Shown here one piece after another: positions 10,647 through 22,200 of a stretch of DNA of 64,000 bases. Each line of letters starts with the position of its first letter. Within the stretch, counting starts at the first letter, position 1. Location: the NCBI GenBank assembly GCA_033182465.1, contig CP137320.1, positions 372,001 to 436,000 of the forward strand. The letters run 5' to 3'. Origin of the DNA: Sanghuangporus weigelae. Taxonomy: Eukaryota > Basidiomycota > Agaricomycetes > Hymenochaetales > Hymenochaetaceae. The position numbers and the translations under genes were made by a program. Below the pieces are notes generated by a model. The model was not told where the DNA came from. It saw only the letters and a list, made by a program, of their open reading frames with translations, and ran no database searches.

Positions 10647-11895
10647 TGATGAAGAGAAGTGAAAGCTGAGAAAAGAGAGACAAGGAGAGATGATGGGATT
10701 GACGACGCTGCTTGAGCGCCGTCTACGGAAGAAGTAGGATGAGAGGAAGGAGGAAGGAGATGTTAGCAGTCGACTTGCTCAGAGCTTATTCCGAATCCGT
10801 TCTCCGCTGCGCCGAAGCGATTCGCCACGTGCCCTTTCTCCTTTTTATGGCTCTCTCTTCAACTTCACTCTTCTCAATTAATGGATATATTCATCGTGCT
10901 CGACGGCGACTCTTTGAGAGAACTCTTTGCGACGCAACGTCTATTTTCTTAAAATTTATCTCTTGCCGTGAGGACTAATCGCGGCTGATCCTTCCTAATC
11001 ACGGGTGGCCCTTACTGTACATGTAATCGCACGATCGTTCATTTCCTCTGCTCTCTGACGTCTAGTGGATATCGACTCTATTCCCGAAGGCATCCCTAAT
11101 AGCCCTCTCGCGCTTCTAGCCCTCTGATTAGGATCAACGATACCCCCTATTCGCGTCAGTGGCCTAGGTTCGTAATAACTCTCTCCTCGAGGAGGAAATC
11201 AAGAATGGTTTTTGCATCATCTCTTAGGGAGTAAACATTTCTAGGATTGAGCCGTGAAGGGATAAGGCCGATAGAGCGGGGAAGAACTGCGGACGAGCAG
11301 GCCGTTCTGGCCGCACATTGATCGAAATCGACCTACGTGATTACGCAAAGAAGCCCTCAATCTCATAACGACTACAAGATTCCATTCTCCGGATCGCGAA
11401 TTCTTTTCGAGAATTTCGTCAACGATGCGGCGTATAGATCGATCTTTCGAATTTTGTGGACCAATTCTGTCAGAGATTCAACCTTTGACCGTTTCCTTTT
11501 GCCTACGAATCCAGTTTTATCGTGCACCTCTTAAGTATGATGTTCTTAGCGACATGGTAAGTTCATAAGTAGATCGAGTGGCTTATGAATTTCACGGCTG
11601 AATACCTGATATTTCACTATCATACTACCAGGATCCTCCTTGCATTCTTAAATAGTTTCAAATCTTTTGTAGAATCGTTGTAGCATTATAATTCATTTCA
11701 TATAATGCGAAGTACATTTTTTTAATACGCACAGTCGGTCGGAAAATTGGCCATATCAATCGTCGTACACAATAATTGCGCACAGCTGGGATCGAATACC
11801 AGCCTTGCTTACCAAATCAGGAACCAGTGTCCTCAACGCCATGTTTTGAAGTAGAGGACAGCGAACCGACGACGCCGATAGATCCCTTCAAGACA
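10647..11895. other. Divergent intergenic region, casein kinase / RPL26
   Basis: About 1.25 kb without a supported gene. It holds the promoters of casein kinase 1 and uL24. Reading frames at 10712-10978 and 11337-11534 look like chance ORFs with no domain features. The size is unusually large for this window. I saw no promoter motif that I can name. Confidence 0.5.
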
Positions 11896-12739
11896 ATGAC
11901 CCTCCTCGCTAAAGGTACGTTTCTGTGTTATGTTGCTTTGCTGGACGTCCATCTGGGTGTAGGAAGGCATGAAGATTGGAAAAGAAAGAGTGGATCGAAT
12001 GGATGGATGGACTGTATTTGGATGGACATGGATGATGACGGTTCGTTGAATGAGGTTGAGAAGGACGAATTACGAACGGAGAGTCGAAGGACTCAACTTG
12101 TTCAATTGGTGAAGATGCGAAGCTGACATGAATTGCCCCGGCAGACTTCTCATCGTCGCGCCGCAAGTCGCGCAAGGCGCACTTCGGCGCTCCTTCCTCC
12201 GTGCGGCGCAAGATCATGTCCTCAGCGCTGGCAAAGGACCTCAAGTCGAAATACAACGTGCGTTTTCTTCCTATACATCTCCATAACCAGCAATCCACTA
12301 ACATGATGCCCTACATTCATTTCGTCTCTAATCGTAATCGCATTCATCCATCCACTCGTTCCTTCATTCGTTCCTTCATTCGTTCCTTCAATCAGACCCG
12401 CTCCCTCCCCATCCGCAAAGACGATGAAGTCCGAATCGTGCGCGGGAAATACAAGGGGCGCGAGGGCAAAGTCACGCAAGTCTACCGCAAGAAATGGGTC
12501 ATCCACGTCGACCGCGTGCAGCGCGACAAGTCCAACGGCGCCTCCGCGCCCATCGGGATCCACCCCTCCAACGTGGTCATCATCAGCATCAAGCTGGACA
12601 AAGACCGACGTGCGATTTTGGAGAGGAAGGATAGGAAGAAGAGGGCGCAGGAGAAGGGGGATGAGATTGAGGTCGATGTGAGTGTGCCTTTCTTTTCTCT
12701 TACTTTGAAGAATGGCGCTGATGCATGGACGTTCAGTGA
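11896..12739 (+). CDS. RPL26: 60S ribosomal protein uL24 (L26)
   Basis: Large-subunit ribosomal protein. Exon 1 is only 19 nt (11896-11914, MTLLAK plus one base), followed by exons 12145-12257 and 12396-12677. The protein reads [36 protein letters not shown], then [20 protein letters not shown] with the KOW motif, [27 protein letters not shown] and [19 protein letters not shown]. The family normally starts near MKFNP, so the MTLLAK start is unusual, but the splice phase fits and no better ATG is visible. After EIEVD the donor GTGAGT is best joined to an acceptor at 12736, giving a last exon that is just the TGA stop (12737-12739). Without that splice the frame would run to 12752. Intron 2 carries a 12-nt tandem repeat. 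Confidence 0.88.
12356..12391. repeat. 12-nt tandem repeat in RPL26 intron 2
   Basis: Three tandem units of TCGTTCCTTCAT (last unit ends CAA), placed directly before the 3' splice site, so it makes up the pyrimidine-rich tract. Confidence 0.9.
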
Positions 12740-13071
12740 TCAATTGTCGTGACTGTCGGGCTCTCCTCGTTCTTTCTACCATCCTTGTCTTCTGCATTAC
12801 TTATCCTTTTCTGCATGTTACACAAAATTACATATGTTGTATGCAATTACATGAATATGACATGCAGTACATGCATACTCAAACATACCATTCACTTATT
12901 CAGCAAGAAAGACTTGAATTTAATCACATAGTCCAATTAAACAACACCGTAACTGGAATTTACAGCAAGCGACCCACAACTTCTATCCATCACAAATTTT
13001 GCATTCATCGGATAAAGTACAAGACCACCACTGCTCACAATATACACGCCATCATCACCAGCTATCTCCAA

Positions 13072-14792
13072 CTAATCACTATCAATATAAATGACCTCCT
13101 CATCCGAATCAACACCCCAATCAGGTACAGGACTCGGCTCTCTCTGCGACTGCTTCCTCGAAGTACGCGGGACACGCGCTCCGCCGGCACCTACGGGCCC
13201 ATCGTTCGCCACTCTTCTCGAACTCGAGGATGGAGCGGAGTTGAGTGTCTGACCCTTCCCAGCCCACTTCGCTCTGTCGTCCTTCTCGTCTTGGTTCTCC
13301 TTTTCCTTGCCTTTGCCCTTTGCATTGGCGCTGGCATTGGCATTGGTAGAGGAAGATGGACGACCTGAGAGCGTGTTCCCTCCCCCTTGGAATGCTTCTG
13401 ACCCGCCTGGGCTCGAGTCGGAGGTACCGTTGACTGCTTGGCCATCTGTATGGTTATACTGTACATGCCTGAATCCGAAGAACAATTTTCCGTGAGGCAG
13501 GTTCAGAGGTGCGGGCACATTAGAGTCAGTTTCCAGAGTCTCATTCGTAACTATTCGCCGTTTGCTAACAAATAGAGTAATTAGGTCAAAACTAGAGCCG
13601 CTTTAAATGCAATAGCGGTAAACTTACTCAGTGCGGTAGACTTTGCTTCCTTCCATCATATTCTCAATCCCTCGCTGGGTTATTCCTCGTCCCTTCGTCT
13701 TCCTTCCACTCAGAGTCTCGCCCTTCCCCTTAAAGCTTTCCCAAACTTCGCCATTCTTTGACAAAGCAGTCTCGCCCGTAGACGTACCGGTAAACGCGCC
13801 GGATAGGGAAGACGGAGGCCGGGACGAGCCAGGTGAATTTGAATTTACGTCGATCTTGAGCTTCGATGCCATCGTCGGCGGTGGCGCAGGCTTGGGACGT
13901 TCAGGTTCCTTGTATCCTACGGGAGGCGCAAAATCGACCTCGAGGTCCGTGTCAATAACACATATTCCTCCTCCGCCCGGAACCGTCTCCATTATTAAGA
14001 AGTCCAGGATGATGCTATTGTAGCTGATCTCAATGATATCGCCTTGTGTCAATGCAGAGAAGTTTCGCATGGCGTGTTCCAAGCTTTGGAGGAACATAAG
14101 CGCCAGATATAAAATTGCATGCATTAGAGAACACGTACACTGCTTTAGGATCCGAAACCTCAAGGAAATGCACAGTCTGTGGCTGAAGCTTGACAAACTT
14201 GCCCTTCGGGAGCTCAGCGCCAGTTATACGTATTGGGTCGCCTTCGTTCAATCCAAGTGTCTTCATCATCCAATATGGCAAATGGACACAGCCCTCTTCA
14301 GCGATGAACTCCAGTACTCCTGCATGCGTTGTGGCTGCAGGATTAGCCGGATTGCTCAATTTAAACATCCATGGCGACTCCAAGTCCATGTTCGACAAGT
14401 TCGCAAGCGCAGATGGAGGCATGATAACTAACAAAGCACAGAATTGTTAGCACTTTAGGATAACAAATGTGGCGAGTGAACTCAGACGCACTCTTCCCGC
14501 CATAACTGAGATTTGTGCGCTCCTTCCCGGGAAGCATGGCCACGCTGTATGCCTTCATGTACTCATCATAGGATCTAGGGTTTCGCCTCTGAGGACCATA
14601 TCCTGGAAATCCCCTGTACGAATAAGTTGAGTGACGCGGTTCCTTGCGACATAGAGGCTTACGAGTACGTACTGAGCGAGTTGGGCAAACAGACTAGCAC
14701 CGCCAGGGCCTTCGAACGGATCATCTCCTCCAAACTGTTCAGAAATTCAGAAGACGATAACAGATTATTAGTAGTTTACATACGAATGCCAT
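13072..14792 (-). CDS. UFD1: Ubiquitin fusion degradation protein 1
   Basis: Cofactor of the Cdc48/p97 AAA ATPase (with Npl4) that extracts ubiquitinated proteins, for example in ER-associated degradation. Six exons (14784-14792, 14673-14734, 14492-14613, 14139-14427, 13628-14083, 13072-13564) join without a frame break to 476 residues. The Ufd1 core is clear: LSYGGKIIMPPSALANL, HAGVLEFIAEEGCVHLPYW, then FVKLQPQTVHFLEV, DPKAVLEHAMRNFSALTQGD and VDFAPPVGYKEPERP. The C-terminal part is low complexity (Ser/Pro/Lys) with FGFRHV near its start and ends in DSDEEVIYIDSD. Exon 1 encodes just MAF. It is divergent from CCT4, 182 nt away. Confidence 0.95.
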
Positions 14793-14974
14793 TGAGTTGA
14801 AGTTGCGCGTTGGGCGAGGAGATGGTAGTTTAAGATGAAGGGCCACAGAAAGTGTACGCGCAAGTCAATTACACGCGCTGGTGTACATCATCACGCCCTA
14901 TTAGGAGATCATTATGTAATTATAATCCTGGTACTTTCTGCACACCTTACTTGTTCATTTCTTCAATCTTCAAA
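14793..14974. promoter_or_regulatory. Bidirectional promoter, UFD1 / CCT4
   Basis: 182 nt between two divergent start codons. Both genes serve protein quality control. A CTTCAATCTTCAAA pyrimidine-rich leader precedes the CCT4 start. No specific factor site is claimed. Confidence 0.5.
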
Positions 14975-17068
14975 ATGGCCTCCTCAATGCAGCCAAAAGT
15001 TGTAGCGGGAAATAGTGTGGGAGTTGGCGCAAATAAGGCTTTCAATGACAAAGTATGTCTGAGAACCGAGTCGCTGTCTATTGGAAGCTGACGACGCGGT
15101 AATGCATAGAGCAAACCCCAGGAGGTCCGTTTGTCGAACATGACAGCAGCAAAGGGTTCGTCTAGTTTTGAATGCGGATTGATTTCTGTATTTATGGCTC
15201 TCTACAGCTATCAGCGATGCTGTACGAACATCGCTTGGACCAAGGGGAATGGACAAAATGGTTCCTGACACTTTTTAAATTCTATACGAGTAGCGAGCTA
15301 ACTCATAGATCCTCAGATCCAAACGCCAAAGGGCGAAGTCCTCATCACTAATGACGGCGCGACTATCCTCAAGAGCATCCAGGCTTTACATCCTGCAGCC
15401 AAAATGGTACGCGTATCCTTTTAAGCTTCACGCAGTTTGCTCAAGGAATCTCGTCTTCCAGCTGGTAGATTTATCCGCTGCGCAAGACATCGAAGCAGGT
15501 GACGGGACGACGTCTGTCGTCGTCATAGCAGGAAGTCTTCTAGGCTCAGCGGAGAAGATGTTGGAGAAAGGGATCCACCCAACGATCATCGCCGAGGCGT
15601 TCTCAAAGGCCTCTGTAAAGGCAGTGGAATACCTCACCGAAATTTCAACTCCCGTCGATCTTAGCGATCGAGCGAGCCTGCTTCATGCTGCGACTACTTC
15701 CTTGTACTCAAAAGTTAGTCGAACAGCGTTGAGTTTCTAACTTTCTAGACTTGTATTAATTTTGCATGCTTTAGATTGTATCCCAATACTCGTCAACCTT
15801 GGCTCCAATTGCCGTCTCTGCTGTCACGCGCTTAGCAACTGCGACCTCGTCAAACGTAGATCTGCGCGACGTCCGTATCGTGAAAAAAGTCGGCGGAACG
15901 ATCGAGGATACAGAATTGGTAGACGGTGTGGTCCTAAATCAGAACGTTGTCGTTTCGGCAGGCGGACCTACACGTATCGAAAAGGCTAAGATCGGACTTA
16001 TTCAATTCCAGCTTAGCGCTCCTAAACCAGACGTGAGTTCTCTCATGACTGTCAATCCGAAACGATTCAATTTTATACCAATGTTGCGTAGATGGACAAC
16101 ACCGTCATCGTAAACGACTACCGCCAAATGGACAAAATCCTCAAAGAAGAAAGACAATACCTCCTCAACCTCTGCAAGCGCATCAAGAAGGCCAACTGCA
16201 ACGTCCTCCTCATCCAAAAATCCATCCTACGAGACGCAGTGACAGACCTCTCCCTACACTTCCTCGCCAAGCTCAAGATTCTCGTCGTCAAAGATGTCGA
16301 GCGCGATGAAATCGACTTCCTCTCTAAGAGTCTGGGATGCAAACCCATCTCGGACATCGAAGCGTTTACGGAAGACAAGCTGGGCCAGGCGGAATTGGTG
16401 GAAGAGACGAGCAAAGCGGGTGCGAAGATTGTGAAGATTACTGGAGTCAAGAACCCCGGGAGGACGATTAGCATCCTTGCGATGGGTGGTAACTCACTTG
16501 TGCTCGAGGAGAATGAAAGGAGCTTGCATGATGCGCTCTGCGTCGTGCGGTGCCTCGTAAAGAAACGGTGAGTACTACTCCATCTTCCTCTTCTCTGCCT
16601 CGTTTGATCGTATTTCCCCTGTCGTTATGGTGTAGTGCACTGATCGCAGGCGGCGGAGCCCCGGAGATTCACGTCTCTCGCGCACTCTCCCAATACGCAC
16701 ATACACTAAAAGGCATGGAAGCCTACTGCTTCCAGGCCTACGCCGACGCACTCGAAGTCATACCCACCACGCTCGCCGAGAACGCTGGCATGAACCCGAT
16801 AGCTATCGTCACAGAACTTCGGAACAGGCATGCGCTTGGGGAGAGGAACGCTGGAATCAACGTGAGGACTGTAAGTAATTTCTTTCCATTTTCCCCCTTG
16901 AATTACGACGGGCGTTGTATTGATTCTTATTCGCTTTAGGGACTGATATCAAATATTCTGGAGGAAGATGTTGTGCAGCCTTTACTGGTCTCGACGAGTG
17001 CGCTAGAACTCGCTACGGAGACTGTAGGCCTCCTTTTGCGTATTGATGACTACGTCCAGGCCCGGTAG
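14975..17068 (+). CDS. CCT4: T-complex protein 1 subunit delta (CCT4)
   Basis: Subunit of the cytosolic chaperonin CCT/TRiC, which folds actin, tubulin and other proteins. Nine exons (14975-15052, 15110-15155, 15208-15260, 15317-15406, 15462-15713, 15775-16032, 16092-16567, 16636-16870, 16940-17068) give 538 residues, the usual length. Visible motifs: [20 protein letters not shown] with [21 protein letters not shown], the nucleotide-binding [19 protein letters not shown], the apical region [16 protein letters not shown], and the C-terminal [20 protein letters not shown]. The delta-type spacing [14 protein letters not shown] distinguishes it from other subunits. Introns 2 and 3 use weaker donors (GTTCGT, GTTCCT). 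Confidence 0.96.
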
Positions 17069-17245
17069 ACACAACTATCTTAGTTTCTGTTGGTCACTAT
17101 CATATACACACTTGTAGAGAGAGAAATGCAAAATCTTTAGGTTTTACATTTTGCAGTGTTAGCAGTAAGATGTATCAGATGAATGAATCGCCTGTAATTC
17201 CGCGCAATCATGAGGAACACAATGAACTAGGAAGTAGCGGCGAGA

Positions 17246-18550
17246 CTATGTAACCACCGGCACACTCGACGTGGCTACTGGTCCAACTTCTTCCTTTCCA
17301 TTCCCAGCCTTCGGCCGACTTCTCCCCCACTTCACATTAACCCTCTCCCCATCAATCTCAAGGCCAGCCGACCACACCTCCGCCGCCCTCTCCGCCGCAT
17401 TCCTATTCACGAAATTCACAAACGCACAACGCGACTTGGCCACATGCACGATCGAGCGTATTGCATTTGCCGGATTCGCGTCGGTCGAAGGCGAAGGAGC
17501 GGCGGACGCTGGGAGAGTTTGCACGATTTGCGTACGGACGGATTGTTCGGTTGCGCTTTGAGGGAGGGAGGAGAGGAATAAGGACGTCTGTGGTTAATGT
17601 TGATGAGTAATGCAGGAAATAGTGAATGAATGGATGAGCACATACGATTGACTTGTCTTCTGGTGGCTTCAGACCCTGAGCCTCTGCGTTCAGCCCGAGA
17701 ATCTTCCGTGCAACAGGGTCTTTCCGACCATAGTACCGATCTTGCATGTTTTGTTTGGAGAGTTCATTGTCCTCCGGTATTTCATGTCTGTACGATGCAC
17801 GATTGGCATTCATAGGTCTATATAAGATAGACTTATGACGGCGTACCTGTAGGGACACTCGTTCCCCCGATTGCATTCGCCTTTAGCGAAGAACGAACAG
17901 ATCTTTGGTCGGTTTCGTTTGTAATAAGGATCTGTCCGCGCCAATTGCTTCAGCATCTCCTTCCCAGCTGACTGAGTTCTGGTCGAGTCCAATAGCGACT
18001 TGTTTCCTTCAAGCTAAACATAGCACTATGGTCAGGATTTCTAGCCTTTGTCAAGGAAAGGAGGCGCACCTTCCCATCCATATTTTGTGCAAAATACTCC
18101 CTGTTGATGTCACTGCTCGGCGCGGCGCTCTTGATGCCCAAAGCGGCATCCCTGACCTGCGTCGGGAGCCCATACTCGAGGTCCAGTAGACAGGTCTGGC
18201 AAACATTCTTGATCTTGGCGCATGTTTGGCAAATGACGGTATGCTTGTACCGCATCCCTTGTCCTGGGTTCCACCTAAAGACCGTGAAAGGACGTGCGCA
18301 AGTCCCGCATGGGCGCCCAAATTCTTGTTTCGTCTGCATAGTATATTCGTGAGTATAATATGCATATTTGAGAATCAAATTAATAGGCATACCATCCGGA
18401 CGAATGCATTATCTCCCAGACCTGTTCAAAAAATGTCGAGTTGAGATGAATAAAAATGGAGAAAAACGAGGACTCCGTACAAGTTTCGCAGAGAATTGGA
18501 AACTCGCTCTGTTCCCAGCCAGCTTTGTTGATATCTGCTTTTGGTGGCAT
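17246..18550 (-). CDS. SLT11: Pre-mRNA-splicing factor Slt11/Ecm2 (RBM22)
   Basis: Spliceosome protein that sits against the U6 internal stem-loop and U2/U6 helices in the catalytic complex (family knowledge). Exons 18481-18550, 18393-18421, 18070-18333, 17847-18013, 17646-17787 and 17246-17587 join to 337 residues. N-terminal zinc sites: [19 protein letters not shown] and [20 protein letters not shown]. Then a CCCH finger, [20 protein letters not shown], and a C-terminal RNA-recognition motif with [19 protein letters not shown] as RNP1-like and VKWGRSRPK at its end. Ecm2/RBM22 has exactly this order. The gene is divergent from the U6 snRNA gene, 166 nt away. Confidence 0.94.
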
Positions 18551-18716
18551 CTTGCAGTTTTATAGATGATAGCCTCAGTAAGAGTTGTCGTAAATCAAGT
18601 TCCAGTCTTCACCACAAACTATAGACCCATTCGGCACGTGACTTAAACGCGAAGCCCGGCGACTGACCAAAACTCAAAAACGACGCGGCACCCACCCAAG
18701 AAAGGCAATTCTAATT
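18551..18716. promoter_or_regulatory. Shared promoter region, SLT11 (Pol II) / U6 (Pol III)
   Basis: 166 nt separate the SLT11 start codon from the U6 5' end, so a Pol II and a Pol III promoter must share it. A palindromic CACGTG lies at 18635-18640; such E-box-like sites bind bHLH factors, but use here is only a possibility. I see no clear TATA box at the position typical of U6 genes. Confidence 0.45.
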
Positions 18717-18740
18717 GTCCCCTTCGGGGTGACATACGAA

Positions 18741-18771
<31 letters not shown>

Positions 18772-18846
18772 GGCCCCTGCACAAGGATGACACGCTTTTC
18801 AGAGTGGAATGCACTTCGGTGCACAATATTTATTGCTCTTTTTTTT
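18717..18846 (+). ncRNA. U6: U6 spliceosomal snRNA
   Basis: The RNA begins GUCCCCUUCGGGGUGACAU, a 5' stem with a UUCG loop, followed by AAUUGGAACGAUACAGAGAA with the ACAGAGA box, then GAUUAGCAUGGCCCCUGC with the catalytic AGC triad, and AAGGAUGACACGC closing the internal stem-loop. No intron interrupts it. After GACACGC it departs from the animal and yeast pattern that I know: UUUUCAGAGUGGAAUGCA replaces the usual U2-pairing segment, and a GCAC-UUCG-GUGC hairpin follows. A run of eight T (18839-18846) is the likely Pol III terminator, so the mature 3' end is uncertain by several bases. The 5' two thirds make the identification certain. Confidence 0.97.
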
Positions 18847-19289
18847 GCTGTGGTATTTCTCTGTGTTCATTAGTGTTTATTTTTCGGGTTATTGAACATT
18901 GAAGAGTATGAGTATTATATAGAACCCCTTTATATGCATACATAAATGTTAATGGATCCATATTGTAGACTAAAGCAAGATGACGACAGCGACGATGCAT
19001 AATCAGAGCATTTTGTACAAACTTTGGAAGTTCCGAAAGCATAGAGAGCAAGTGCACAAAGCTTGGTGACTGGGTAATGAAAAGTAGAGTGAACTACGAG
19101 AGATCGTATCATACATACGTATATCAAAGTAGGGTGTGGTAAAATGTAAACTGAAAGACACGCACAGGTGAAAACAAATGCCTGATGGAAAAAATGCGGC
19201 AAAGTTCTCCAAGGAGAACTCAGGATAGATCAGAGCTCAACAGGCGAGTGCAATAAGTATTGATGTTCCTCTTCAAACGAACTTCGCAT
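18847..19289. other. Intergenic region 3' of U6 and JmjC gene
   Basis: AT-rich sequence between the U6 terminator and the 3' end of the JmjC gene. It holds only short chance frames and probably the JmjC 3' UTR. Confidence 0.5.
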
Positions 19290-22200
19290 CTAAGCATACG
19301 CGCCTTTCTTTTGTAGCAGTTCCGATTCAATGAATACCGAATCACCGTCGGAGTCATAACAATCGTTCGCCCGAGACGGCATCTGTGGCATGAGCGATGC
19401 ATGAATTAGATCGGAAGGCCCTACTTCTCCCTCGTCGTCTTCGCATCTTCGACGTTTAGCCACATTCCCTCCCAACACAGATTTATGCTTCGTACGCTCT
19501 TGTCGTGGCGGAGGTGAATCGCGCGAGTCGCTCGTCGTTTCTGTAAGATAGATCGGCTCTTGTGTTGACGTTCCCGATCGATCGCCTACCACCATGTCCA
19601 ACCTTCTCTTTCTTGACCGATCATCCTTTGAAGGCGTAACGGGAGTGACACCGTCCATCCGAGACGGCAGTGATGGTGGTCGGTTGGGTATTCGGGACAT
19701 GATTGCTGATGCTGGATTATCCTTTTTGTAGGTGACGATCGAGACAGATTTCCGGTTTACAAAGCTTGGAGGCACAGAGGTATTGGATGGCGTGCGATGA
19801 AGCTCAATATAGATAATATTAATTGGAAGACAAATTTGTATGAGACACGGTGACATACCTGGGGCGAACCATCAACGGAGGTATCGGGAGTGGCAACAGC
19901 ATCGTTATTCACGGCGGGTCGAGCATCCAACTGCCGTCGTATCTGCGAATTCTCTTTCGTAAGACGTGTAATTTCCACCTTCATTTCTCGCAACTCCTTT
20001 TGGTATCCCCTAACCTCCGCAAGCTCTTTTCTCAACTTCTCCACCTCGGCCATGATTTCCTTTTTCTCTTGCTTGCTCTGCCTGATGACTTGCTCATTCT
20101 TCTCAAGTATTCGCATGATTTCAGTCAGGCTAGGTGAACTAAGATAAGAAGCTTGGTCGTCAGATACTGTCTTGGTTTTCGATGTCAGCGAGTATTTCGA
20201 TCCGTAAGTTGCAGAACGTCGAGATACGCGAAGCTTCGATGGATTAGACGCTTCGTATTTGTTTGCGATGATAAAATCGACCGAGGGCACTCGTGAACCT
20301 GATCCAACCCGTTCATCAAAATTAATCGATGACGTATCCTTGATGGTATTCTCGAGTATCCGAGATTCCTGAAACCGATGTTCCGCCTGATATCGACTGG
20401 GATTAGGCACTTCTCGTGTTTTCCCTGTATTTCGCTTCTGCCCAATCGGGGGTCCGACTTTGACCGTCGGAGACAAACGCTTTCGCACGTCGTAGATTTG
20501 CTCCTCGTCAGAAGACAATTCTTCGTGCGACTCTTGCTCGTGTTGCCGTTGAGATGAAAATCTGTCCGCGGGAACCCCAGGTGGTCGCTTTCGTGATCCC
20601 TTACGCGTGCGAACAACAACAAGATTAGGTTGGGCAATTCTCGCGTGGTCAGACCTTGACGGCTGTGTATAACAAGTAAGGGGAGCGCTGTTGTATAAGA
20701 AGAACGGAGCACACACTCTGACTATACGAGCACGGGAGGAAGGTTCAGTGGAGAATTGTGACGCCATAGCAGACATTTGAGGACCACGCCAGTAGAATTT
20801 TTCTCTATCCTCTTTAGTCAACCTGTCAAGAAGAACATATACATCGCTTCGCGGAGCTGTTCGTCGTAGAGGCGCCAAACTCTTCATGTTCAAACGGAGC
20901 TTGATCCGTGAGTGCTTCTGGACTGGACCACGGTACACGGAATTCTCATCTGAGCTAACTTCGGTGCTGTCCTCGGTTAACTCGCCATCTTCACCTAGAA
21001 CAGCACCTTTGAAACCTTCAACAGTGGACGTTGAGGTACTCGTCTAGAGTTTGTTTCCATGAGAAATCGAAAGAGATATCGCAACAGATCCTGCTAACCT
21101 TTTCAGGCTTGAGACGAAACACAGTATCGTACCAGCCATACTTGACTTTATTGCACATTGGCCGACAAGATGTAAACTTCTCTGCGTACAGAACAAGGGC
21201 GACTCGCATGTCGCATGGTCCACCGATTTCTTCCGCCTTCAGTGCATCGACAGTCTTAGCAGCCCAAACTTTTTTTGAGGTCTTTGTATGCTTGGAATGC
21301 CATTCCTCATGGGTACCATCTGAGAGCTGCAGCATGAGCGCATCCGCGACGTAGGACCCGCATTTCAGTATGTGTTTGAAACAACGCGCTGCATGACATT
21401 TTTTGCAATTTATCGCTCCAGCTGCTGGAACGTTGTGTCTCGTTTGATCCCCTTTTCTACAGGCATACGTAGATTGCTGTTGAGAATAGAAATTAGTGTC
21501 GTCTAACGAAGGTACTTAGAAGAAACAGGTAATTACCATGTTCCGCCTCGAAATTCGAACCTGAAGAAGCTGGCAAGCAGCTGAGAACATACCTGGATGC
21601 TCGACAGAGTCATCCACGGTCCTGCGATAACAGCCGATATGAGAGGACTCGCCTTTAAGTGAAGCACGTGGGAACTCACAGATGAGATAGGTCAAGAGCT
21701 TTCACCACCTTTCCATAACCACCGAAGTTCAATAGCCTTTGTGCTCTATTTTGCGCTTCGAAAAGCAGGTCCGTAGGAAACTGTTGTGTGGGAGTCATGA
21801 TTGTGCAATCGCATGTTCGACCCTCAATATAACAGCCCGGACACACTATCAAATTGTCTTCCCCATTGAAACATCGTCGACACTCAAAGAAGCTCTGGAA
21901 GATATCTGCACCGCAGAAATCGCAGGTTAGACCGTCATGATAAAGCATCGCAGGGGCAGGAATAGAGGGGAATCCGACATCAGTGGGCTCTACGGCACAG
22001 CCGGTTGAATTTTGAGGAGCCGATGAGCGACGTGTTCGCATTTCGCACTGGTAATCGCCTTGGTGCTCTTCTTTGAGGATTTTATTGTATATATCCAGCA
22101 AGGTACGGACGTCTTTCACGAGTTTCTTGTGTTCCGGCGCTAGAGCTGCAAAAACGTCTGTCTCTTGACAATCTTCCGATTCAGAAGGTAGAGAAGTAAG

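Noticed and set aside
11775-11850. tRNA-like stretch on the minus strand (TGGCGTTGAGG ... ATTCGATCCCAGC)
   Set aside because: A- and B-box-like words are present, but no acceptor stem pairs and the anticodon arm is unclear. At best a tRNA relic.
11776-12126. 116-codon frame spanning the RPL26 first exon
   Set aside because: It reads through a clear donor at 11915 and into the intron; the RPL26 splice explains the region.
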